DNA from: Sphingomonadaceae bacterium
GTDB lineage: Bacteria > Pseudomonadota > Alphaproteobacteria > Sphingomonadales > Sphingomonadaceae
Assembly: GCA_021732525.1 (NCBI GenBank)
Contig: JAKFUU010000024.1
Span: 1 to 39,282, forward strand
Length of the DNA: 39,282 bases
Reading direction: 5' to 3'
In this document: piece by piece, positions 16,641 through 25,057 of the stretch
Numbering within the stretch: position 1 is the first letter of the stretch
Layout of the letters: each line of letters starts with the position of its first letter
Position numbers and translations under genes: made by a program
The notes under the pieces: generated by a model
The model's database searches: none
Told to the model about the DNA's origin: nothing
Seen by the model: the letters and a program-made list of their open reading frames with translations, nothing else

Positions 16641-17210
16641 TTATGCAGGGCGGGTTATGCCGAGCCGCCGCATTTCTCGATAAATGGTTGAACGACCCAA
16701 GCCAAGTTGCCTAGCCGACTCAACCGGCGATACGTTGGACTGGACCAATTTCATTGCAGCATCGACCTTGCTTTGATCGAGCGGTTGCCGCCCCGGTTTC
16801 TTGCCTTTCGCACGTGCAGCAGCGATCCCGTCCTTGGTACGTTCAGAAATCAGCCTCCGTTCAAAATGTGCGATCGCTCCGAACACATGGAAGATCAGCT
16901 CGCCAGCGGCAGACGATGTGTCGATTTTCTCTTCGAGGCTGAGCAACGCTATACCGTTTTCACGCAGCTTCGTGACCGTGGACAGCAGCTCGGCAAGCGA
17001 GCGCCCAAGTCGGTCAAGACGCACGACAGCCAGCGTATCACCCTTGCGCGCATATGCGAGCAATTGGACCAAGCCGGGCCGATCCATGCTTTTTCCCGAC
17101 ATGACGTCCGTGAAAACCTTGATCGCACCTGCTTGTTCAAGCCGCATCGTCTGTCCCGCGACATCCTGATCACCAGTGCTGACTCGCGCGTAGCCCAAAA
17201 TGTCGCCCAA
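16641..17210 (-). CDS. tnpR: Tn3-family serine resolvase
   Basis: About 189 residues. The catalytic serine lies in LGYARVSTGDQD near residue 11, with DRLGRSLAEL and a C-terminal helix-turn-helix (ESARQLGLGRSTIYREM). It resolves cointegrates at res by breaking both DNA duplexes. I prefer the TTG start at 17210: GGGAG stands 7-8 bases upstream, Ser falls at the usual place, and it leaves a 142-base res gap. An ATG at 17282 would add 24 residues lacking family resemblance. Confidence 0.9.
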   Translation of the reverse strand: MGDILGYARVSTGDQDVAGQTMRLEQAGAIKVFTDVMSGKSMDRPGLVQLLAYARKGDTLAVVRLDRLGRSLAELLSTVTKLRENGIALLSLEEKIDTSSAAGELIFHVFGAIAHFERRLISERTKDGIAAARAKGKKPGRQPLDQSKVDAAMKLVQSNVSPVESARQLGLGRSTIYREMRRLGITRPA

Positions 17211-17352
17211 TGCCTGTCTCCCAAACGGTCGTTCTGTGGACGGCGTCGCGGACGTCCAGCAGAATTCGCTAAAGCCGTCCATTAAATACGTCTCTTTACA
17301 ACCGTCTGTCCAGCATCATTATGTACAATTTATAGACGACTCGGAGATAAAC
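17211..17352. other. Resolution (res) site and divergent promoters
   Basis: 142 bases between the divergent tnpR and tnpA genes, the normal place and size for a Tn3-type res. It contains paired TGTC/GACG-like half-sites, for example CGTCTGTCC and ATAGACGA around the AT-rich TACAATTTAT. Individual subsites I-III cannot be drawn with certainty by eye. Confidence 0.6.
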
Positions 17353-20313
17353 ATGGCCCGCCGCGACCTCCTCAACGATGACGAACGTCGGATATTGTTC
17401 GGCGTGCCGGAAGAACATGACAGTCTCGTCAAACTCTACACGCTGTCACCCGCCGACGGGGAGTCGGTACTTGCAAGGCGCGGAGCTGCCAACCGGCTTG
17501 GGTTTGCAGTACAGATGGCGTTGCTTCAGCATCCAGGCATGTCGCTGGCGACATTTGGCGATGCGCCGCCCCAGCTTGTCACGTTTATGGCCAGACAAAT
17601 CGGAGTGCCGCAGGAAAAGTATTTCGACTATGCCAAGCGCGTGCAGATCCTGTCCGAACATGCCCGCGAGTTGATGGCCATGCTCGACCTTCGTTTGCCG
17701 GGGGAAGACACTGTCAGTTTAATGATCGAAGCTGGCGCACGGGCAGCCTGGAGCACCGACGACGGATTTGCAATTGCGGGGGAGATTGTTGAAGAACTTC
17801 GGGCCGCAGGAACCTTATTGCCAGCGATGGGCCGGATTGAACGCAGCGGCATCGCAGGCCGAGCAAGAGCGCGTAAACAAGCCCATGAAGCCCTTCTTTC
17901 GGGCGCGTCGGCTGACCAGATCGGTAGACTTGACGATCTGTTGGTGGTTGATCTCAAAACCGGCGTCACGCCGTTGGCATGGGTGCGTGAAATCAGCACG
18001 GCTCCAAAGGCCGACAATGTGCGTGGGCTGATCGCACGTCTGCAATTTGTCCGGGTCATTGGCGTTGACGCCGTGTCGGCGGAGGCTATCCATCACACCC
18101 GTTTCCGCCAATTGGCGCGCGAAGGGCGTGTATCGCCTGCGCATTTGCTGGCACGCTATACCCCGTCACGCCGCCGGGCCACGCTGGCTGCGCTGATGAT
18201 CGAGCTGGAAGCAAGGCTGATCGATGCGGCGCTGGATATGGCAGACAGAATGATTGGTGGCAGCTTTACCCGGGGCGGAAATGCCAAGAAGCGCGTCTAT
18301 GCCGCAACAACACGCGATGTCGGTCGCTTGATGCGCATGTTCTCGCAGACCATTGATGCGCTCAGCCTGGCTCAGGATGGTTGCATCGATGCGTTCACTG
18401 CCGTCGATGATGCCGTAGGCTGGCACAAATTGCTGGCCGCGCAGCCGCAAGTCACGGCCATCAGCAACTTAGCCGAGGAAGACCCGTTAGTCCGCGCTGC
18501 AGACCGCTGGGTTACATTGCGCAAATTTGCGCCAGCCCTGCTGGAAGCGATCAGTTTCAAGGCTGGACCTGGTGCTTCATCAACATTGGCCGCGATCGAG
18601 GTGTTACGCGAGAATGCCCGCACCGGCAGGCGCGACATTCCTGATAATGCACCCATGCCATTCAAGAAGGAATGGCGCTCGCTCGTTAGGGCAAATGGAA
18701 AGATTGACCGGCGGCTCTACGAGACCGCCGTCATGGCTCACGCCCGCAACAAATGGCGATCCGGCGATATATGGGTTGAAGGGTCAACCAACTATCGGCG
18801 CTTTGACAGCTACTTGCTGCCACAGAACAAGGTGGGACCCATAGCCACTGAGTTGCAACTGCCCGCCACAGCCGATGATTGGATCAAAACCAGGGCCGCA
18901 GAGCTGGACTGGCGGCTCAAAGGTTTCGCCTCGCGCCTCGCCAAAGGCAAGCTGGAGGGTGTCAGACTTGACAGCGGTAAGCTGTCGATCACGCCGGTGC
19001 GTGGTATTGAGCGTCCCGATGTGGTTGCGTTGACCGCGAAGATCGATGCACTGATGCCGCATGTGCGGATTACCGAATTGCTTCATGATGTCGCAAACCA
19101 AACCGGCTTTCTGTCGGCCTTCACCAATCTGCGCACCCATGAAACACACGATAATGAAAGCGCGCTGCTTGCGACGATTCTGGCCGACGGGTCCAATCTT
19201 GGGCTCGCCCGAATGGCAGAGGCAAGCCAAGGCGTGACGCCCGACCAGCTCGTCTGGACGCAATCGGTCTATATGCGAGAGGAAACTTACAAAGGCGCAT
19301 TGGCAGCCATCATTGATGCGCATCACGCCCTGCCGATTGCAGCGGTTTGGGGCCAAGGCACAACATCATCATCTGACGGCCAATTTTTCCGATCAGGCAA
19401 ACGCGGCGGCGCGGCGGGCGATTTCAACGCACGATACGGCGTTGACCCTGGGTTTTCCTTCTACACCCATGTCTCAGATCAGCACGGGCCGTATAATGTG
19501 ACGGTTATTTCTGCAGCGACCGACGAAGCTCCCTATGTCCTTGACGGACTGCTCCACCACGGCACCAGTCTTGCCATAGATACCCATTATACTGACACTG
19601 GCGGTGCGAGTGACCATATCTTTGCCCTGTGTCGGATGCTAGGTTTTCGGTTCTGTCCACGTTTGCGCGATTTCCCAGATCGTCGCTTCGCTGCATTTGA
19701 TACCGCGGCTCACTATCCGGCGCTCAAACCACTGATGGGGCGCCGGGTTAAGACCGATGTGATCAAAGCGCATTGGGATGATATTGTGCGATTGGTTGCT
19801 TCGCTCAAGGCTGGGACGGTGCAGCCATCGATAATGCTGCGCAAACTCGCTGCCTATGAGCGGCAAAATCAGCTCGATCTCGCATTGCAAGAAATTGGCC
19901 GTGTTGAGCGCACGCTGTTCATGCTCGACTGGCTCGAAAGCCTGGCGCTCCGTCAGCGGTGCCAGGCCGGACTCAATAAAAGCGAGCAGCGCCATCAACT
20001 GACCCAGGCGATTTGCACCTTCAAGCAAGGCCGCATCGCTGACCGCACCCATGAAGCCCAGCAATTTCGGGCGTCAGGCCTCAATCTTGTGATTGCCGCT
20101 ATTGTCTATTGGAACTCAACCTACTTGGCCGACGCTGTGGCGCATCTTCGCAGGCAAGGTGAAGACGTCCCTGACGAACTGCTTGCCCATGTTTCGCCGG
20201 TGGGATGGAATCACATTGGCTTCTCGGGCGATTTCCTGTGGGAACGTGCTGCAACCAGCGCAACCGAAGGGCGTAAACCCCTCAAACTGACGGACGACAG
20301 ATGGGCAGCATGA
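17353..20313 (+). CDS. tnpA: Tn3-family transposase
   Basis: A 986-residue protein from the ATG at 17353 (MARRDLLNDDERRILFGVPE, the standard Tn3 TnpA opening). The frame is open further upstream, but that part is res. Acidic catalytic candidates are D675 in SSSDGQFF and D748 in HYTDTGGASDH; the third (Glu) lies further on. The end, VGWNHIGFSGDFLWE, is the conserved TnpA tail. Length is full for the family, so it is probably active. It binds the 38-bp ends and drives replicative transposition. Confidence 0.95.
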   Translation: MARRDLLNDDERRILFGVPEEHDSLVKLYTLSPADGESVLARRGAANRLGFAVQMALLQHPGMSLATFGDAPPQLVTFMARQIGVPQEKYFDYAKRVQILSEHARELMAMLDLRLPGEDTVSLMIEAGARAAWSTDDGFAIAGEIVEELRAAGTLLPAMGRIERSGIAGRARARKQAHEALLSGASADQIGRLDDLLVVDLKTGVTPLAWVREISTAPKADNVRGLIARLQFVRVIGVDAVSAEAIHHTRFRQLAREGRVSPAHLLARYTPSRRRATLAALMIELEARLIDAALDMADRMIGGSFTRGGNAKKRVYAATTRDVGRLMRMFSQTIDALSLAQDGCIDAFTAVDDAVGWHKLLAAQPQVTAISNLAEEDPLVRAADRWVTLRKFAPALLEAISFKAGPGASSTLAAIEVLRENARTGRRDIPDNAPMPFKKEWRSLVRANGKIDRRLYETAVMAHARNKWRSGDIWVEGSTNYRRFDSYLLPQNKVGPIATELQLPATADDWIKTRAAELDWRLKGFASRLAKGKLEGVRLDSGKLSITPVRGIERPDVVALTAKIDALMPHVRITELLHDVANQTGFLSAFTNLRTHETHDNESALLATILADGSNLGLARMAEASQGVTPDQLVWTQSVYMREETYKGALAAIIDAHHALPIAAVWGQGTTSSSDGQFFRSGKRGGAAGDFNARYGVDPGFSFYTHVSDQHGPYNVTVISAATDEAPYVLDGLLHHGTSLAIDTHYTDTGGASDHIFALCRMLGFRFCPRLRDFPDRRFAAFDTAAHYPALKPLMGRRVKTDVIKAHWDDIVRLVASLKAGTVQPSIMLRKLAAYERQNQLDLALQEIGRVERTLFMLDWLESLALRQRCQAGLNKSEQRHQLTQAICTFKQGRIADRTHEAQQFRASGLNLVIAAIVYWNSTYLADAVAHLRRQGEDVPDELLAHVSPVGWNHIGFSGDFLWERAATSATEGRKPLKLTDDRWAA

Positions 20314-20345
20314 CCTCTCCATTCTATGTTCGACAATTGTTCTCA

Positions 20346-20383
20346 CTTATCGTGTTTGACGGAACAATGGTTGCGGTCACCTC
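20346..20383 (-). repeat. Tn3 element right terminal repeat (IRR)
   Basis: On the minus strand it reads GAGGTGACCGCAACCATTGT and ends ACACGATAAG, the partner of the left end at 12731. Just outside, the minus strand reads GTAAGTAGTA, which resembles GTAAGTA outside the left end. That is an inverted likeness, not a direct target duplication. Confidence 0.85.
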
Positions 20384-20726
20384 TACTACTTACTTGCCGA
20401 TCAAAGGCATTCCGGCACGTCGACGCAAATCGCATCGTGATTGGATGAAAGACTCATAATTAGTCCTCGCTTGTTTGCCGGACGCGAAGCAACTACCACT
20501 TGCTGCAATTGCGCGTTGCGACGGGAAAATGTGTTTCGGCCAATCTACAGCGAGCTTGAATGCACTGAAAGTTTTGCCTATACAAATGAGGCTCAGGGCA
20601 TGAGCAAGGCACTCGCCGTTCCGAAGCTGCTGGCAGCACTGCCGTGGAATTTTGAAGATCCTTTCAACTGACATTCAGGCTTGAAAGGCGGTCGGCGAGT
20701 GACGTCTGCGAATTCAAGCCAGGAGA
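20384..20726. other. Gap right of the transposon without a confident gene
   Basis: Overlapping frames exist on both strands (20441-20671 plus, 20390-20674 minus), but neither shows a recognisable pattern. It does not continue the ATPase gene broken at 12730. A ribosome site (AGGAG) at the end serves the DUF5623-like gene. Confidence 0.35.
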
Positions 20727-20732
20727 ATGGCT

Positions 20733-21518
20733 ATGTTGACTGGTAATCTGCGTCCCACGACGCTCGGCGGTGTAAAGAGTCTCGCCGCACAAATCCGTAA
20801 AGAGCAAAGCATCAAGCACTCTATTGCCTTGGATCTCGCAGCCAAAGCTGCAAACTGCACGAATTTTCGAAATGCTCGGCATACTCTGCCGATACGGTCG
20901 AATGGTCGCTTGGGCTCTGATCTCGGTGAGCTTGTAGCGAAAATCAATGCGATGCCGGCACCGATGCTTGAAAAGAATTGGATGGGAGAAACATCGAGTT
21001 CTTGGGACACGTTTGCAAGCCCCATGGCCAAGACGGCGCAGGATATTCGGCGCGCCCGGTGTCGGGGCACAATCTACCCTGCCGCCAGTGCGACGACTGT
21101 CCCTTATAGTTATAATCTTGGTTCACGCCGCCGGCGGCCCGCCGGCAAGTTAGGGATAGACGGGCATATCGAGGCCGGACGGATTATTAAAGCTGTAATC
21201 TTGTCAAATAACCGGCCTTATGGCGTTTATAATCGCTTGAATTCTTTACGCTCGACGCTGGAGGATTGGATGGGCCTCGAGATCGGTCATGACCAACTCG
21301 ACGGACCTGAATTCTTTGATGTTTATTATCATGAAGATAATGGCGATAACCCTTATAGTGAGATGGCAACGACGCACGACGGCATGGTATCAATGCTCGT
21401 TGAACTAAAGAAGAAGTTGCAGGCGGCATATCCAAATTGCGCACAGCTTCGCCAGCAGCTCCACCGTATTAATGTGTCGGTGTCGCTGCTGGGAAAATGG
21501 CATGCAACTCACAATTGA
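20733..21518 (+). CDS. DUF5623-like protein with internal deletion
   Basis: About 261 residues. The start (LRPTTLGGVKSLAAQIRKEQ, then IKHSIALDLAAKAANCTNFRNARHTL) and the end (GPEFFDVYYHEDNGDNPYSEMA, then LVELKKKLQAAYPNC) are as I recall for plasmid DUF5623 proteins. Those are about 400 residues or more, so the middle is missing: the join lies near residues 52-62, just before ELVAKINAMPAPM. The frame is kept across it. Function of the family is unknown. Confidence 0.65.
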   Translation: MLTGNLRPTTLGGVKSLAAQIRKEQSIKHSIALDLAAKAANCTNFRNARHTLPIRSNGRLGSDLGELVAKINAMPAPMLEKNWMGETSSSWDTFASPMAKTAQDIRRARCRGTIYPAASATTVPYSYNLGSRRRRPAGKLGIDGHIEAGRIIKAVILSNNRPYGVYNRLNSLRSTLEDWMGLEIGHDQLDGPEFFDVYYHEDNGDNPYSEMATTHDGMVSMLVELKKKLQAAYPNCAQLRQQLHRINVSVSLLGKWHATHN

Positions 21519-21615
21519 AGGCCGGAACGACAGCGTATCAGCTGGTGCGCTGTCGAGTCCGACATTTATTTTTGGGGAACATAAGAAGCCGTTGCTGACA
21601 GGTGTGGGAGTACGG

Positions 21616-22530
21616 ATGACTATAATTGACCGGTCGGAAGAGGCCGCGCGCCTGTTACTTGCTAATGCCATCGATTTTTTAAACGGCGGTATAGTTTTGC
21701 TTTTTTCTAAAGGTGGAACGGGGCGTGACGCTAAACTTGCAGTGATTTCAATTCAGACAGCCGTTGAGCTTTTTGCAAAATACCGCATCGTTCGAGAACT
21801 AGGGTTTGCTGAGATCATTCGAAAAGGGGCTGTGCCCCAAGGCGGCGACCTCCTCAAATCGGCCGCGCTTGGTCATTTTTCTACGCTGGGCTATGACGGA
21901 TGTCTTGAACGAATAGGGGAGTTTGAATGGATCGGTGAATGGCAGCGTGAGCTGATTGGCAAGCTTCAAAAATCGCGCAACACGTTAGTGCATTTTGCTG
22001 GCGACCTTGATGTCGAGGAGACACAAAACACCGTTGCCGCTCTTCTTGTCCAAGTGCTGGCCTTGTTCGCAGCTGGTCAATCGCGTGACGAGCCCATCAT
22101 GCAGACTTATCGGCATTTTCTTGAAGCTGATAATTTCGAGACACTCACCAACCATTCTGAATTTCTTGTTGAAGCCTTTGACGCAGCGAGTGCCGATCTC
22201 GATGCCGAGGAAATTCTCACTTGCTGGGAATGCAGGCAGGTGACGCTAACTCGCCGTCCTTTGGATGCCTATTTTTGTTGGACATGCGGGTTGACCGCCC
22301 AAGTTGACGCAGTTGGGTTCGCACCTTGTTGGCAATGCCTTCAGCCCAAAATGGTTGTTTATGATAGGCTCAACGAAACCAATGGCACCCATTTCGGTCG
22401 CTGTCTTTCGTGCGGATCTACCGCCTATGTCGGCCTTTGCGCCTTTTGTTGTAATATTCGGTCTGAGTCTGCATCAGAACTTGTCAGCGCCTGCTCATGT
22501 GGGAGCGAGATCAGTCGCAACGAAGTTTGA
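21616..22530 (+). CDS. HEPN-like protein with C-terminal zinc ribbons
   Basis: A 304-residue protein from ATG 21616; the frame is open upstream but overlaps the previous gene. The N-terminal half is helical and contains R121-N122-x3-H126 in SRNTLVHFAG, the catalytic motif of HEPN ribonucleases. The second half has several CxxC pairs (CWECR, CWTCG, CWQC, CLSCGS, CAFCC, CSCGS), likely zinc ribbons that bind nucleic acid or protein. HEPN proteins act as RNases in toxin-antitoxin and phage-defence systems. There is no obvious antitoxin neighbour. The domain call is mine; no exact match is known to me. Confidence 0.6.
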   Translation: MTIIDRSEEAARLLLANAIDFLNGGIVLLFSKGGTGRDAKLAVISIQTAVELFAKYRIVRELGFAEIIRKGAVPQGGDLLKSAALGHFSTLGYDGCLERIGEFEWIGEWQRELIGKLQKSRNTLVHFAGDLDVEETQNTVAALLVQVLALFAAGQSRDEPIMQTYRHFLEADNFETLTNHSEFLVEAFDAASADLDAEEILTCWECRQVTLTRRPLDAYFCWTCGLTAQVDAVGFAPCWQCLQPKMVVYDRLNETNGTHFGRCLSCGSTAYVGLCAFCCNIRSESASELVSACSCGSEISRNEV

Positions 22531-23011
22531 ATTGCATTATATATTGCTACAATTTTTTGGTAAATTCACGAGCGGCGAGACGAAGTCATCGATGTCGATG
22601 CCAAAATATTTATACGAATGAAACGCTTTGGCGATCCAATAAACTCAGCGCCACGGGATGTCTCGGAAATAGCGAAACATGCACCGGTATAAGTTCGATA
22701 ATATATCTTATGTTAAATAAAGTCAGCGTTGATATAGGTTGGGGGGGGGAAAAACTTTCCAGAATCTTTTTGGAATCAATAATGCAGCAAATATTCATAT
22801 TGGCACAATTCTATCATCGCAGCACGACATTCTGCGTCGCAAAATACATTTGGGGGGTTTCGACGGCGTCGATGGGATTGTCCTCCGCTTTCAAAACATC
22901 GTTAAGCGTTGTGGACCCTGGGATTACGATATAAAATGGGCACGGCTATAACCTTGCCCGCACATCCTAACCCAAACAGCTAATAAGTGGCAGTTTCGTT
23001 GGACGCCGAGA
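22531..23011. other. AT-rich gap without a confident gene
   Basis: About 480 bases, AT-rich, with a run of nine G at 22741-22749. Frames on either side of the G run (up to 22934 and from 22739 to 22951) suggest a gene broken at that run, but no family is recognised. A miscount of the G run in assembly is possible. Confidence 0.35.
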
Positions 23012-23434
23012 TCATTCGCCAAACGGCAATTCATCCGAAAAGTGCATCAACACAAATTGTCCTTGCTCGTTACGCGTGAGCCTAAGAGCTGGATCGTAAT
23101 AAGGCGGCAAGCGATGGTCTGCATTGACATAGTCTTGCGCATATGCAGCGCGCACGGGTTGCTTTCTGTTCTTCATCGGCAAACCGCCCGCGTGATAAGC
23201 GTCCAGAATTTTTTGTGCAGCCTTGCTCCCGAGTAAATAGTAATAGCCTTCGCCAAAGAAAACATTAGCGATGGGATAGACATCGTCGATGTCCGATCCG
23301 ATGATATCCCATTGGGCAATTTGTCTGCGGGCCAGCTCAGGGCGTAAACCGGGTAGCAATGCCAGAAAGCCGGTTATGGTCAGGAACTTTTGACCGCGTG
23401 CTCGAACGCGATTGGGGGTAAAACGACGAACCAT
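23012..23434 (-). CDS. Hypothetical protein
   Basis: About 140 residues from the ATG at 23434 (MVRRFTPNRVRARG). It contains WDIIGSDIDDVYPIANVFFG, GYYYLLGSKAAQKILD and a C-terminal QGQFVLMHFSDELPFGE. No family is recognised. It follows the decayed membrane-protein frame at 23449 in the same direction, so it may be a downstream piece of the same old operon. The start is uncertain because the frame is open to 23491. Confidence 0.4.
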   Translation of the reverse strand: MVRRFTPNRVRARGQKFLTITGFLALLPGLRPELARRQIAQWDIIGSDIDDVYPIANVFFGEGYYYLLGSKAAQKILDAYHAGGLPMKNRKQPVRAAYAQDYVNADHRLPPYYDPALRLTRNEQGQFVLMHFSDELPFGE

Positions 23435-23448
23435 CTTTTGGCCTCTGA

Positions 23449-23950
23449 TCACAGCAAGAGCAGAAATGCGAAACCGGAGTGTAGGAGCCAAATGTTGTCC
23501 CGTCTTCCAATCAGCCTTCGATGCGATGTACGGTCAGACATAGTTATTGATCGCCTCCGAATAACGCAATGCTCCGGCGCCAAAAGCTTGCCCTTCTCAA
23601 CGGCGATTGCGTAATCTCCGGCATATGTCGCCTGACCCTCCTCTATGCGCACTACGGGCACTTGTCCTGCTAAGAACGCGCGGCACCGACCGAGCATCAT
23701 GTCCATGTGCGCAGTGACAACACTGCGAACGCGCAATGTGATCGCCATCACCACGCAATGGAGGATCACAAAGATGCCCAGGATAATTAAACGGGATACC
23801 TTGGAAGAGCCCCACCACATCATGAATTAAAGCACCATCAGCTGTGAGTCGCGGGTGTAGTTTCCTCTGTTCTGGGAAGTTTTCCGCGCGCCGAATGATG
23901 CTCCAATCGCCGGTGCGGCGACCGTCCGAATAGGTGTTAGGCTGTCGCAT
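23449..23950 (-). pseudogene. Frameshifted membrane protein, possible transfer-gene relic
   Basis: Two frames together make one protein-like sequence. The first starts at 23950 (MRQPNTYSDGRRTGDWSII), overlapping the end of the RHH gene. The second, from 23823, carries a membrane segment (LIILGIFVILHCVVMAITL), then LGRCRAFLAGQVPVVRIEEG. A gene starting right after an RHH gene and having an early membrane segment fits a decayed conjugation gene, but I cannot name it. Confidence 0.35.
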
Positions 23951-24227
23951 CGATACCCTCGACACGGCGTCCGGCTTCGAGCAACAATTTGTCCCTGTCG
24001 GCAGGATATTCGGTCGAGATTATGAGGTCGATTGCCAACGCCAGATACTCGCTTGTCAGGAGTTTCCGCTGGGCCTCGTGCGTGCGACCGTCGAGTGTTT
24101 TGATATAAAATGCAGTCGCCTCACGGACGAACTGACTCATAGGGATGTTTGTTTGACGCGAAGCGCGCTTAAGTTCTCTATGCAGCTCCAAGTCGAAACG
24201 GACGCCGACAAATGCTTTGGTATTCAT
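23937..24227 (-). CDS. Ribbon-helix-helix protein, MobC/CopG-like
   Basis: A 96-residue protein from ATG 24227. MNTKAFVGVRFDLELHREL gives the beta strand and first helix, and TNIPMSQFVREATAFYIKTL the second helix of an RHH fold. Dimers of this fold bind operators or act as accessory proteins at transfer origins. Upstream are three copies of TGTTAAACA, likely its binding sites. The long C-terminal helix (HEAQRKLLTSEYLALAID) may form the oligomer surface. It lies just after a ParA-like pseudogene in the same direction. Confidence 0.65.
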   Translation of the reverse strand: MNTKAFVGVRFDLELHRELKRASRQTNIPMSQFVREATAFYIKTLDGRTHEAQRKLLTSEYLALAIDLIISTEYPADRDKLLLEAGRRVEGIDATA

Positions 24228-24305
24228 ATCCAACACCTAATTATTAGAATGCTGGTGGTTACTTCGCCCTTATGGTTTACTCAATTCATGCCGATAGAGC
24301 AAGCA

Positions 24306-24382
24306 GCTTGTTAAACAAGCCGTGTTTAACAGAATTTTACAGCCAATTGGCGGAATACTGCCAATCTCCCATCTGTTAAACA
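24306..24382. promoter_or_regulatory. Triple TGTTAAACA operator-like boxes
   Basis: TGTTAAACA occurs at 24309-24317 (inside the 15-base palindrome GCTTGTTAAACAAGC, 24306-24320), inverted at 24323-24331, and again at 24374-24382. It lies upstream of the RHH gene, so autoregulation or a relaxosome site is likely. Confidence 0.55.
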
Positions 24383-24426
24383 ATTGCTTGCTAGATGGTA
24401 ATCAAATATCCCTATGAAATTGCATT

Positions 24427-25003
24427 CTATTTTTGCGGAACTTCCGCGTAGGGTCTGCTTTCTTCCCTTGCCTCATATCGTCGACCTATGTGTGCGAGAG
24501 GATGATTTGGTCTTGTTGCGTATGTGGGCGATTTCAAAGTGGCCAAGCTGGGCCACCCGGCCTTGAAAAGACTGTCATGGAACGTCTGCATCAGCAGCCT
24601 GTCCATATTCAACAAACCGATGACCATGCTGTCATACTGTTTATGAAACCATGCGATTTGCGCCACTGGTTGAACAGAGCGTTAGCCTCCCTGCCTGCCT
24701 TCTCCCGGAACGCGACTTCGCAGCCGCCGTCAGCTGACATTGCGATAAAGTCGGGCTGGCTTTCAGGGTGATGGAGTATCGCATATCGGGGCAGCGCGGG
24801 CAGTTGCCACCGCGCTTCTTTGTACGGTCGGAACAGTTGCCGGACATCATCGAGACATTGAACGCTCAAGGCATCTGTAGGGGCTGGTGTCGACCGCCAA
24901 TATTGACTTGCCTTCGGTCATTGCTGTCAGCGCAATTTCTGCGGCAGTAAGCGCGACCCCGGTGCCACCGGCGATACTTTGCATTGATATTATTTTCAAA
25001 GAT
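24427..25003 (-). pseudogene. ParA/MinD-like ATPase, frameshifted
   Basis: A ribosome site GAGGAGG precedes a TTG start near 25003. The first piece reads KIISMQSIAGGTGVALTAAE, then GKSILAVDTSP: a ParA-type start with the Walker A lysine and threonine lost (GGTGVAL where GGTGKTT is expected). A frameshift leads to the frame ending at 24609 (LDDVRQLFRPYKEARW...), and another to the frame ending at 24427 (HKQYDSMVIGLLNMDRLL...). The order and size suit a small ParA of about 190 residues. It is probably dead. Confidence 0.45.
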
Positions 25004-25057
25004 GTCGCCTCCTCAAACAAGATGGTCTGACGATAGGTTGAGGGCGCACAGCGCTCC

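Larger units (their letters stand above)
12731..20383 (+). mobile_element. Tn3-family transposon, 7.65 kb, complete ends
   Basis: It is bounded by two 38-bp inverted repeats that begin GAGG and end ACGATAAG. It carries a serine resolvase on the minus strand, a res region and a Tn3-type transposase ending 32 bases before the right end. The rest is a 3.8-kb passenger region of small secreted-protein genes. Movement would be by replicative cointegrate formation followed by resolution at res. The 5 bases outside the ends (12726-12730 aagta; 20384-20388 tacta) are not a direct repeat, so the flanks have been rearranged since insertion. Confidence 0.9.

Noticed and set aside
17200-17352. Longer N-terminus for the transposase
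   Set aside because: The extra codons cover the res region and do not look like TnpA; MARRDLL at 17353 is the standard start.
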